A DNA stretch of 46,546 nt, taken from positions 1 to 46,546 of the forward strand of contig JACZUI010000017.1 in NCBI GenBank assembly GCA_022573225.1, given 5' to 3'. The DNA is from Acidobacteriota bacterium. Lineage in GTDB: Bacteria; Actinomycetota; Acidimicrobiia; Spongiisociales; ZC4RG35. The notes under the pieces are model-generated. The model was not told the DNA's origin and did not search any database. It saw nothing but the letters and a program-made list of their open reading frames with translations. Positions 1 to 6,937 of the stretch are shown piece by piece. The translations under genes were made by a program, and so were the position numbers. How positions within the stretch are numbered: position 1 is the stretch's first letter; the number at the start of each line of letters is the position of its first letter.

Positions 1-32
1 CCGAAGAGCTCCCCGATTCGAGCCGTGTCCAT
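1..32 (-). CDS. 5' end of an unidentified gene (runs off left edge)
   Basis: Reading leftward, an ATG at 32-30 opens a frame that stays open to the window edge and encodes MDTARIGELF. A strong ribosome binding site (GGAGG followed by a 7-base spacer) precedes the ATG, which is why I believe this is a real start. Too little protein is visible to name it. It lies in the same direction as the phage-like operon to its right, so it may be the next gene of that element or the first host gene beyond it. Confidence 0.5.
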   Translation of the reverse strand, partial: MDTARIGELF

Positions 33-150
33 GACCTTTCCTCCAACTCAGTTCCGTTGGACCAGGCTACGCAGACAGGCCCTAGGAGTGCCCAAATCCC
101 CCGCCCATAACCGGCATTATGTGCGGCTAGTAGGCCGACGAACATCGCCC

Positions 151-705
151 CTAAACGCGTTCGTTTTCCGGCCTCGGACCCTCCCGGTCTCCTGAAAATG
201 ATGCTCGAGCAGCCTTCATAGCTTCTACCGCTTCTCCGTGTCCCAGGGTTTTATGTTCTAACAGTGCTTCCGCCAAGCCTCGGACCATGGCGCGGACATC
301 GGGCCGTTCAAGAAATGACCGGACTCTCGGTCGAAGTTCCTCCAGAAAGCTGGATGCCTCCTCTGTCGAAGGCAAACAGATACTGGCTAACTTTTCTACC
401 TTGTACTCGTCGGTGGAGTGACGCGGTTCCTCGTTTCGCAACTCATCTGAGATGGGCCCAGCCAAGCCCGTCGCGCAAACGTGCGCCAGACAGAGGAGAT
501 CATCCTTTTCCTGGCTGGTGCCGAATGAGGGATAAAGGGGGTCAAAATCCCCCTCTCTGCCCTCATCCGGTTCAATCGTGACACGAAAGAACCGTGTGCC
601 GGTGCCCGGGTCACGACCCTCAGGGGTGCTCTTCCACCACCACCACCAGACGACGGCGTGAGATGCCTCGTGATCTGCAACGGAGGCGGGCTTAGGGTCG
701 GTCAC
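151..705 (-). CDS. small M41-like HExxH protein of the phage-like element
   Basis: A 184-residue protein of unknown role. Near the N-terminus (residues 12-16) it has HEASH, an HExxH zinc-protease motif in the context DHEASHAVV, which matches the HEAGHAVV helix of FtsH-type (M41) peptidases. The C-terminal half is helical and ends in a segment (LLEHKTLGHGEAV) resembling the LL..E.L.GEEV helix of M41 proteins. No AAA+ domain or membrane segment is present, so it is only the protease-like part. Five tryptophans in a row follow the motif, encoded by a (CCA)5 repeat on the + strand. It is the last complete gene of the leftward operon. Peptidase activity is inferred from the motif only. Confidence 0.6.
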   Translation of the reverse strand: MTDPKPASVADHEASHAVVWWWWWKSTPEGRDPGTGTRFFRVTIEPDEGREGDFDPLYPSFGTSQEKDDLLCLAHVCATGLAGPISDELRNEEPRHSTDEYKVEKLASICLPSTEEASSFLEELRPRVRSFLERPDVRAMVRGLAEALLEHKTLGHGEAVEAMKAARASFSGDREGPRPENERV

Positions 706-1438
706 GGTCCCCAGGGAACCTACTCAATGAGCGTAGACCCCCGACCACTCCGACGAGGACGCCGTAGACGCGATTTCCGCGGTGGCGGGTGAGGTTGGGG
801 TGGGTTCGGACTGGGCATGGGGATAGGGACATCCCAGTAAGGAGTACGCCGGAACCCACCCCTTCCTCACCTAGTCGAACCTACACCAACCGGACGAAAC
901 CCCCGGTGGCCGGTCCGGCTCCTAGGAAGATATTGGACGCGGTCCCCCGGGGGTTCCAACATTGAGGGGAAGTTTCAGCCATTTGGCCAACGGTTAAAAC
1001 AGTCTCAACAGGATCAAAAATACACTCAGCCCGCTCATTTGCAACCTATGTGTCCGGGCGGGAGGGGAGGTTATCCGTTGGCCTATCTCAGGCCTCCCCC
1101 ACCCGCCCGGATGACCACCGGGGAAGAGGGGTACAACTCCCCGGCATGACCAACAGGCTACGGCGGAGATGCCCATCCCTATGGCAACCCCGCTCATACG
1201 TCGTGCGTGGCCCGGGTCGGTCTCAGAGGCGTAGACATAGACAGAACCCCCCCTCCAATCGAGGGGGGTTCTGCCGTTGGAGGCCTCCCGCGCAAGCAAA
1301 CACGGGAGACGCTCCGATGGAACCGGCGAAGACAAAGGAGAAAACTCCGGCCCCTTGCGGCGGGGCCACCCAGACTCCCGGATGGGGGGGCAAAACCCCG
1401 GAGGGAAGGGCGACCCGCCGCAAACTGTTAGGTCATGT
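706..1438. other. 733-base stretch without a convincing gene
   Basis: This GC-rich stretch lies between the small M41-like gene and the gene after the capsid gene. Open frames exist on both strands, but they are rich in Pro, Arg and Gly, lack ribosome binding sites and resemble no family I know. It contains several C-run/G-run hairpins, the strongest at 1242-1273. It could hold a non-coding RNA, a packaging or regulatory site, or decayed sequence. I see nothing more specific. Confidence 0.5.
1242..1273. terminator. strong G/C-tract hairpin, terminator-like
   Basis: A long inverted repeat: left arm 1242-1255 (CAGAACCCCCCC then TC), right arm 1261-1273, loop of about 5 bases, with one extra C in the left arm. 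It lies 165 bases downstream of the leftward gene ending at 1439, where a terminator of the capsid-gene transcript would fit. No T-tract follows on either strand, so intrinsic termination is not proven. Another structured-RNA role is possible. Confidence 0.4.
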
Positions 1439-1840
1439 TCAGCCGAGGCCAAACGGTTGGATTCGATACGAAACCGAGACGAAGACGTTGCCCGACGTTG
1501 TCGAATACCTCAACGGTTCGTTGTTGTCGCACTTGAACAGGTTTCCCGCCCCGGTCGGGGGCACCGCTACGACAGGCCCATCCGTCGACTCAGTTGAGCG
1601 ACGGAGGACAAGGCGATCATCCTCAACGGTCCAGTCCCGTCGCTGGCTCCGCGGGCCACTTGGCTGCCCGGTGGCGTACTGACGCCACAGCAACGTTGAT
1701 CCTGAGTGGAACGAAACCGTCGCCCCGGTGCCCGTGGACACAAAAACGGAGTCGACTACGACGACGCTGCCCACGCCTGGCGCGGCCACCAAGACCGCGC
1801 CAGTTTGGGCTTGCAACTGATCGTCAGAAGCGTGAGCCAT
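1439..1840 (-). CDS. unknown protein encoded directly after the capsid gene
   Basis: A 133-residue protein whose ATG lies 3 bases after the capsid-gene stop, so it is almost certainly co-transcribed with it. It is rich in Val, Ser, Thr and Gly with alternating hydrophobic residues (for example GSVVVVDSVFVSTG), a pattern typical of an all-beta protein. It has no signal peptide, and I recognise no family. In phages this position often holds a head decoration or head completion protein, and the beta-rich composition would suit that. This is inference from position only. Confidence 0.6.
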   Translation of the reverse strand: MAHASDDQLQAQTGAVLVAAPGVGSVVVVDSVFVSTGTGATVSFHSGSTLLWRQYATGQPSGPRSQRRDWTVEDDRLVLRRSTESTDGPVVAVPPTGAGNLFKCDNNEPLRYSTTSGNVFVSVSYRIQPFGLG

Positions 1841-1843
1841 TTT

Positions 1844-3301
1844 CTAGGTCACGTCCAGCAACTCGAAGGCGCTGTCGTTGACCGAATCAGCCCCGGTGCG
1901 GTAGTAGGCATAGAAGCCTCTCTGACCGGTGGGTCGGTTGTTAGAAGTCGAGAAGATGTGGGGCACCATTTCGACCTGCATCCCAATTCTGTCAGCGATG
2001 ACATAATTGGAGAAGTCGCCGAGCAGCAGCAGCAAGTTTGTCTGTCCGGCGTTAATCACGCCATCCATGTACGAGCTGGTAGCCGTAGGAGCTTCGAGGA
2101 GCAGATTCCCCGCCGACTCAGTCAGGAACGGTGCCGGTGACCCGTCCGTTCCCATTTGCCGAATCAGCGAGTACGCCAGAGGCGAAGCTAGCCAGGTTGA
2201 CCTGGCCGCAAACCGCGCCGGCAGCGCATCGTGCAGGGCGTAGACGTCGGCGATCGCGAAAGCGTCGGTTGACGCTGAAGACAACGCTCCAGCCGTGACC
2301 GCCACGATGATCCCGAAGGGCTGGCCTGAGCCAGTACCAAGGGTGAGGGCGGTTCCCTCAAGGTCGTTGCGACCATCGACGAGCAAGGTTGTCACAGCTT
2401 CGGTGACGTTGGCCTCATCGGCCAAAGCCTCGATGCTGATCGGCACGAAGCCCTGCGCCTTGTGAATCACCACTGTGGGCTGAGTGAAAGTCGTAGCATC
2501 GTCGCTCACCTCCGCAGCCTCAACATCCCAGCTCCAAGAAACTGCGCCAGAGGCGACGCCGTTCCAGACATCACCGGTGGCAACCACCGTCTTGGAAATC
2601 CGGCGAATGTCGGAAATTCCTAGATCGTCGGTCATGATCACGCTGGGGTCCAACTGGAAGGGCACCAAGAATCCACCTTCGCTGTCGGTGAGGGACATGG
2701 CCCTGCCGAACTCACGAACGCGGCGAGCCGCGCGGATCTCCGGGTCGGTCAGTAGCGGGGTTGTGTCCCGCATCATCTGACTGAAGGCGCTCAAGTAGTC
2801 GGGGTCTGAAGTCACCAAGGCGTATCTCGCAATCACGCCGTCGGGGTCCTGATTTTCGATCAGCCCGGTCGCCTTAGAACGGCTGGCGTCGCTGAGTCCC
2901 GATGCAACCTCGACGGCACTAAGAGCTCTGCTCTTTGCCTCGTCGACGGAAACGCTCCGGCCGAGAACACCCGACTCCAGCGAGTCCCAAGGGTTTGAGC
3001 CGGTGAAGTAAGGAACGTCCTTGTGGTCCCGGATCGGGTCGCGGTCAAGGTCGAACCCGTCACCACGTTCGATCGCGTATTTGCCGGACTTCATGCCGGC
3101 CTGGATTTCGACGGCACGTTCGGCTTTCAGGACGGCTTCCCGTTCGTCGAGCTGGTTGATCTCCTCGATGATTTTCGAGACGCCACGGTTCAGGCGGCGT
3201 TCCCGCTCCGAGCCGTGTTCGGTGGTTTTGATATCCGCCTGAATGGACTCGACTTTGTCGAGCAGCGCTTCACGCCGCTCCGAGATTTGCTCTCGTGTCA
3301 T
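1844..3301 (-). CDS. HK97-fold major capsid protein
   Basis: A 485-residue phage major capsid protein that would form the head shell. Residues 1-70 are a charged coiled coil, the usual N-terminal scaffold (delta) domain, followed by a less conserved stretch to about residue 205. The HK97 core begins near residue 209 (GGFLVPFQL) and runs to the C-terminus, about 277 residues. The family hallmark EGTALTLGTGSGQPFGI is at 315-331. Start supported by AGGTAGGA just upstream of the ATG. In HK97 phages the scaffold is cut off by a phage-encoded protease, but none is encoded nearby. Its length resembles the capsid proteins of the mycobacterial phiRv elements. Confidence 0.9.
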   Translation of the reverse strand: MTREQISERREALLDKVESIQADIKTTEHGSERERRLNRGVSKIIEEINQLDEREAVLKAERAVEIQAGMKSGKYAIERGDGFDLDRDPIRDHKDVPYFTGSNPWDSLESGVLGRSVSVDEAKSRALSAVEVASGLSDASRSKATGLIENQDPDGVIARYALVTSDPDYLSAFSQMMRDTTPLLTDPEIRAARRVREFGRAMSLTDSEGGFLVPFQLDPSVIMTDDLGISDIRRISKTVVATGDVWNGVASGAVSWSWDVEAAEVSDDATTFTQPTVVIHKAQGFVPISIEALADEANVTEAVTTLLVDGRNDLEGTALTLGTGSGQPFGIIVAVTAGALSSASTDAFAIADVYALHDALPARFAARSTWLASPLAYSLIRQMGTDGSPAPFLTESAGNLLLEAPTATSSYMDGVINAGQTNLLLLLGDFSNYVIADRIGMQVEMVPHIFSTSNNRPTGQRGFYAYYRTGADSVNDSAFELLDVT

Positions 3302-3345
3302 TTCCTACCTCTTGGTTAAGCACGCCGATGAGGGCAATGCAGGTT

Positions 3346-3531
3346 TTAGCTTGAGCTTCCGGCGAGGCATGTGCGGCACCGGCGACACTCGCACCAAGAG
3401 GTCGGCCCTTGCACTTGGCGGCGGTCGGCTCGAGTTGAGCGGACGGCGGCACCCTTGGCTAGCGGGCGGACGGCCTGAGCTTGTCCTTCAGTCCCGGCGA
3501 GGCATGTGCGGCATCGGAACCTAGGTTCCAT
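3346..3531 (-). CDS. possible small Cys-repeat protein
   Basis: A short frame upstream of the capsid gene in the same direction. From the ATG at 3531 it encodes a 61-residue protein starting MEPRFRCRTCLAG and ending with CECRRCRTCLAGSSS. The CRTCLAG unit occurs twice, 45 codons apart, because a 24-base direct repeat lies in frame. Paired CxxC units suggest metal binding. There is no clear ribosome binding site and the middle is low-complexity, so this may be non-coding repeat sequence. Other genes of this element are also tiny and Cys-rich, which keeps it plausible. Confidence 0.3.
   Translation of the reverse strand: MEPRFRCRTCLAGTEGQAQAVRPLAKGAAVRSTRADRRQVQGPTSWCECRRCRTCLAGSSS
3359..3382. 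repeat. 24-base direct repeat, copy 1
   Basis: Matches 3494-3517 with a single difference (C at 3379, T at 3514). The copies are 135 bases apart, a multiple of three, so in the leftward frame they encode the same CRTCLAG unit. Confidence 0.8.
3494..3517. repeat. 24-base direct repeat, copy 2
   Basis: Second copy of the repeat at 3359-3382, with one mismatch. The pair lies in the roughly 280 bases upstream of the capsid gene start and could be coding or a regulatory or packaging repeat. Confidence 0.8.
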
Positions 3532-3583
3532 GTTAGCCGAACTTTGAGCGAGATTCAAAGTTGCTTCGGCGTAAAGTCAAACC

Positions 3584-3829
3584 ATGCTGCTGTTCGGGAT
3601 GCGACTACTGAGGCTTCTCGTCAGGGTGATGCTCTTCGTGATCCCGATAGTTGTAGCTCAGATGATTCCCTGGCTTGCGGACCCCGGTCCATACGATTTC
3701 GAAACTGCATTTAATGGGTGGCTAGCACTCGTGGTTGCGTTTCTCACTTTGGGGGTTGGGGTGTGGCTCAACATGTGGTTTACGGACTGGAGCCGGGGGC
3801 GGCCATTTTGGCGGCGAGGCCTGGACTAA
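3584..3829 (+). CDS. small two-helix membrane protein (candidate)
   Basis: An 81-residue frame on the strand opposite to the surrounding operon. It has two clear hydrophobic segments, about residues 8-28 (LLRLLVRVMLFVIPIVVAQM) and 44-66, separated by a short acidic loop, and a basic C-terminus (DWSRGRPFWRRGLD). This positive-inside pattern with Trp at the membrane edge looks like a real inner-membrane protein. No good ribosome binding site is seen before the ATG. Its 3' end overlaps the converging gene at 3826 by 4 bases. In a phage-like element a lone opposite-strand membrane gene often serves exclusion or lysis. That is speculation here. Confidence 0.45.
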   Translation: MLLFGMRLLRLLVRVMLFVIPIVVAQMIPWLADPGPYDFETAFNGWLALVVAFLTLGVGVWLNMWFTDWSRGRPFWRRGLD

Positions 3830-4080
3830 TCCCTCCCAGCGGCGTCTCGCAGTTCACCCTCCAGGCCAGTGATCAGATCATCAGTCGCCGCGCCAACCAG
3901 ATCAACCTTCGCTATCAGGTCAATCCCCTGGGCGTGGATCACCACCGTCACCTCGTCGTTTCGTAGTCGTTTGAGGGTTGCCGGGTTGAGGGCCAGCTGG
4001 TCGAGGAGGGCGCCGAACACGGTGCCGAGGTTCAAAATCCATTCGGCGTCGTCGATGGTCGTAGGTGGTGGCAGTTCCAT
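3826..4080 (-). CDS. hypothetical small protein of the element
   Basis: An 84-residue, acidic, mostly helical soluble protein with a good ribosome binding site (AAGGA, short spacer) before its ATG. I do not recognise a family. It belongs to the leftward operon of small genes between the RepA-like ATPase and the capsid gene and sits 12 bases after the zinc-knuckle gene upstream. No Cys, signal peptide or membrane segment is present. Confidence 0.65.
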   Translation of the reverse strand: MELPPPTTIDDAEWILNLGTVFGALLDQLALNPATLKRLRNDEVTVVIHAQGIDLIAKVDLVGAATDDLITGLEGELRDAAGRD

Positions 4081-4092
4081 TTGTCTTCCTTT

Positions 4093-4269
4093 CTATGCGA
4101 GCCAGGCGATCTCGTTACGCCTCGGCTCGGTCTTGGTTACAGCTCGGGCCCGGTAAGCAGCCTGGCGACATCGCCCCGAGCAATATCGAGCGTCGCGGCG
4201 AGACGCCATAAAAGCCTGTATGCAATAAGCGCAAATCTGGTATCGCCGTCTCGCTCGAGGTTCAGTCAC
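4093..4269 (-). CDS. small zinc-knuckle protein
   Basis: A 58-residue basic protein with CxxC (ICAYC) and then a YCSGRCRQAAYRAR segment (CxxxC), a short zinc-finger pattern common in small proteins of actinobacterial phages and integrative elements. A GTG at 4269 is chosen because AAGG lies 8 bases upstream. A GTG at 4305 would add 12 residues but has no binding site. DNA or RNA binding is likely from the zinc knuckle and basic charge, but the target is unknown. Confidence 0.6.
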   Translation of the reverse strand: MTEPRARRRYQICAYCIQAFMASRRDARYCSGRCRQAAYRARAVTKTEPRRNEIAWLA

Positions 4270-4425
4270 GGTCCCAGCCTTTTTGAGACCTGAACAAGAA
4301 AACACTATTGGGCGTGTCTAGAAGTCGGTCCCTATGAGTTCCTTCGGGGTTCCCCCCTACCCGACGGTATGCCAGGGCTAGGTCGTCCGGGTGGGCCAGT
4401 GGGTGGTGGCTATGGGGGGTGTGCT

Positions 4426-4686
4426 TCATGGGGTGTCACCGGGGAGGTGGGGGCCGGGGTAGGTCTTCAAGTACCAATCCAATCTGTCTTTCTGCATCCT
4501 CTCGGCGTGGCCTTCTTCGTCTGGCAGTTCTACGAGTTGGCGGCGGACTCCATCCGGCCTGCAACGATGAAAAAAGATCACGACGTGGGGAGGGGAGGTG
4601 CCCGACCAGGCGCACCCCTTACACGCCCACGTCCGGCGGTTGCGTTTGAGGGCTTCGCCGGGCGTCTGCTCGAAGTCGGGAGTCAT
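4426..4686 (-). CDS. small Cys-containing hypothetical protein
   Basis: An 86-residue protein starting MTPDFEQTPGEALKRN. Its ATG overlaps the stop of the preceding gene (ATGA, 4683-4686), a classic sign of translational coupling, so I prefer it to an ATG 57 bases upstream. It has a CxxC unit (ACKGC) followed about 20 residues later by HRC, a possible metal site. I recognise no family. It is the third gene of the coupled series that starts with the RepA-like ATPase. Confidence 0.65.
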   Translation of the reverse strand: MTPDFEQTPGEALKRNRRTWACKGCAWSGTSPPHVVIFFHRCRPDGVRRQLVELPDEEGHAERMQKDRLDWYLKTYPGPHLPGDTP

Positions 4687-4898
4687 TGGCGGTACTCCTT
4701 CTGCTCTTCGGCGGGCGTGATCTGTTTTGTCAGGTTGCCGCACGTTTTACAGAGGGGCTTATCCAGGTTGATGGTGACTGGTCGGGCGGGACGCTTCCCG
4801 CATGGCACCACCCACCGTTTCTCATTGATGTCCCAGCCGGCGAGGTGGATGCGTTCTGGACTATCAATGAAGTGAAAGGCGCGATAAGAGCGTCTCAC
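4683..4898 (-). CDS. small CxxC hypothetical protein
   Basis: A 71-residue protein with a GTG start that overlaps the stop of the RepA-like gene (GTGA) and a stop that overlaps the next ATG, so it is translationally coupled on both sides. It has one Cys at VVPCGK and a CxxC unit (LCKTCGN), perhaps a small zinc ribbon. No family recognised. The tight coupling to the replication-type ATPase suggests it is made in step with it, possibly as an accessory factor. Confidence 0.65.
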   Translation of the reverse strand: MRRSYRAFHFIDSPERIHLAGWDINEKRWVVPCGKRPARPVTINLDKPLCKTCGNLTKQITPAEEQKEYRQ

Positions 4899-6538
4899 GC
4901 CGGGTCCGGTTTGTCGTCGACGTCGACGGGCGGTTTCTCATCGGGGGTTGGTGGCCCGCAGTCCCGGCAGTAGGGAATCCGGTCAGCCCATCGCCAGGCG
5001 ACAGCCCCGCAGCTGCAGTGGTCACCGTCGAGGACACCGGGAGTGGAATAGTCGTCCTCCTCTGAACCGGTGGTGTCGGTGGTTTCGGTGACGGAGAATG
5101 CATCGAGGACAGGTTGGTTTGGGTCTGGTTTGTCTATCCCGCCCGCTTCTTCTCCCGACCGTGTGTTCAGTGCGCCGGTCCCTATAGGTACCGGCGCGCT
5201 CAACTGACTGCGCCGTGGTTCAGTCGGCGCACTCCCGCGCACTGGCGCGGTCAACTCGAAAAGTGTTGCATTCCTTGGTCCTTTTGTGACTTTGACCGCG
5301 CCGTTTAGTGCTCCGTCGGGTCCGCGCAGTCGGAGTGCGCGCCGGATGGATTCCCGTGAGTGCGCCGGCGCGGTCAAACCTTCACCCGATGCTTCGACGA
5401 TTTGCCTTATAGACATTGGCTTTTCGGCGTTTTCGAGCAGCTTGAGGATGTCGGGGATGGCTTCGCGGGCTTTGGCGTCTTTCCGGTTTCCTCCGGCGAC
5501 GGTGAGGTGGCGTGTCGTCTCGTCGTAGGTGAGGAGAGACTCAGGAAAGTCGACGTCTCGTCCGTAGGCTTTGATGTACCTGGGAGACGCGGGGTCTTCT
5601 TTGTCTTCCCTGACGAGCTGCCATTCGACATCGGGCCAGTCGCGGAACCGGGAGTCGCCGCGGGCACGTTCGGCGGTGTGCCCCATGTGGTGGATGATCA
5701 AAGAATCTGGGATTCCCGCCTCGTGGCACAGCTCGTCGAATGCGGTGAGGAACCGTCCGCCGTCGCGGTGTTCGTCGAGGCCGAGAGCGTCGAGGATCGG
5801 CCTGAGCGGGTCGAGAATCAGGTAGTCGAACTTGGCTAGCCGTTGAGCCCATTCGGAGAGTGTGGCCTCGTCTAGAAGGTCGAACGTTGACGCCTTGCCT
5901 CTCATCGGTATGACTGTGACCCGGTCGTCGGCTTCGATGCCCTGGTCGGCGAGCCACGCGGCCAACTGGTTGCCGCCCATTTCGAAGTCGAGGATCACGA
6001 CACGGTCGACGGTGTTCACCTCAAACTTTCCGAGGAAGAGATCCCCGTCGACCAGTGCTCGGGTGACGTTGTCCCGGACGGTCGTTTTCCCCGCCTTGTA
6101 TTGAGCTGAGAACATCACCCTCGTATCGGCGGGTTGGAGGCCTTCGATCCGATAGGTAATTTCGGGTTGTGGTCGTGCCAGTAACTCCCGGAGGGTGAGG
6201 ATCTCCGGCGGTTCCACTTGTGGCCGGTTTTCCGTGTTGAACAGTCGCCGCGCCTTGTCCCGTGTCCTGAGCCGGGTTAGCTCCTGTTCCACTTCGGGGT
6301 CGAGTGGCTGCGGGGTCAGGTAATACTCGAGGTTGTATTCGAGGTCGCCCCGGCAGTCTTCGCAGCCCCAATAATCCCCGAGGGGGCTTTTCCAGGTGGC
6401 CGGCTTCTCGCAGATGAAGCAGTCGTGGCCGTCCAGCGGTTCGTCCGGCGTGTTACTCTGGGCCTCAGTTGATGTAGTAGTTAACTTTTGGACCTGGGCC
6501 TCTGCGATGAGGCCCGGTTCATTTTCTGGCGACGCCAT
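4895..6538 (-). CDS. RepA-like RecA-fold ATPase with zinc knuckles
   Basis: A 547-residue protein, probably the replication ATPase/helicase-type protein of the element. Residues 40-62 form a zinc knuckle (CxxC, then CEDC). A P-loop SAQYKAGKTT lies at 144-153, a Walker B strand VVILDFEMG at about 180-188, and a second acidic strand DYLILDPLRP further on, the order seen in RepA-like AAA_25 ATPases. Residues about 355-425 look like a winged-helix region. The tail is acidic and ends in a second Cys cluster (CSCG, CRDCG). The ATG at 6538 overlaps the stop of the HTH gene (ATGA). A GTG one codon earlier is less likely. In similar elements this gene follows the excisionase gene, as here. Confidence 0.8.
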   Translation of the reverse strand: MASPENEPGLIAEAQVQKLTTTSTEAQSNTPDEPLDGHDCFICEKPATWKSPLGDYWGCEDCRGDLEYNLEYYLTPQPLDPEVEQELTRLRTRDKARRLFNTENRPQVEPPEILTLRELLARPQPEITYRIEGLQPADTRVMFSAQYKAGKTTVRDNVTRALVDGDLFLGKFEVNTVDRVVILDFEMGGNQLAAWLADQGIEADDRVTVIPMRGKASTFDLLDEATLSEWAQRLAKFDYLILDPLRPILDALGLDEHRDGGRFLTAFDELCHEAGIPDSLIIHHMGHTAERARGDSRFRDWPDVEWQLVREDKEDPASPRYIKAYGRDVDFPESLLTYDETTRHLTVAGGNRKDAKAREAIPDILKLLENAEKPMSIRQIVEASGEGLTAPAHSRESIRRALRLRGPDGALNGAVKVTKGPRNATLFELTAPVRGSAPTEPRRSQLSAPVPIGTGALNTRSGEEAGGIDKPDPNQPVLDAFSVTETTDTTGSEEDDYSTPGVLDGDHCSCGAVAWRWADRIPYCRDCGPPTPDEKPPVDVDDKPDPA

Positions 6539-6735
6539 CACTCAACCTCGAGGCTCGGGTTTGAGGCCTTCACCCATTCGGCGAGAAGGTTCGGGTCGTA
6601 TCGGACTCTGCCGCCGATTTTGACTGCGAGGCTTCCGGGTTGGACGCCGCGGGATCGCTGCATGGCGAGGGCTGTGGCGGATGTGCCGAGAAGCTCTGCG
6701 GCTTCTTCGGGCGGGATAACTAGGGGGGTTCCCAT
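6538..6735 (-). CDS. excisionase-like helix-turn-helix protein
   Basis: A 65-residue MerR/excisionase-type DNA-binding protein. The segment VIPPEEAAELLGTSATALAMQ is the HTH, and GGRVRYDPNLLAEWV is the wing and following helix typical of the helix_turn_helix_17 family. The ATG at 6735 is chosen because GGAG lies 9 bases upstream. The frame could extend to 6792 but without a binding site. It is the first gene of the leftward operon and diverges from the integrase, the place where satellites and phiRv-type elements carry their excision factor or operon regulator. It may do both jobs. Confidence 0.75.
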   Translation of the reverse strand: MGTPLVIPPEEAAELLGTSATALAMQRSRGVQPGSLAVKIGGRVRYDPNLLAEWVKASNPSLEVE

Positions 6736-6937
6736 TGGAAGGGTCTCCTGTCTTGTTCCGAACCCAAGACTTTCTTGGGTTCGCGGCGACATACGTTTTC
6801 CCTTCGTGTTGAATTTTCCCAGCGTTATGGGCCAATGTCAACGATGTTAGAAATGCCCGTCGTTGTTAAGGATTTCGGGTGGTCGCAGCGGTGGGTTAAA
6901 TGCTGTTTTCGCGGTTTTCGCGGGTTATCGTGGCCGC

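Noticed and set aside
994-1452. 152-codon leftward frame after the capsid operon
   Set aside because: No ribosome binding site, Pro/Gly/Arg-rich composition and overlap with the hairpin region; not convincing as a gene.
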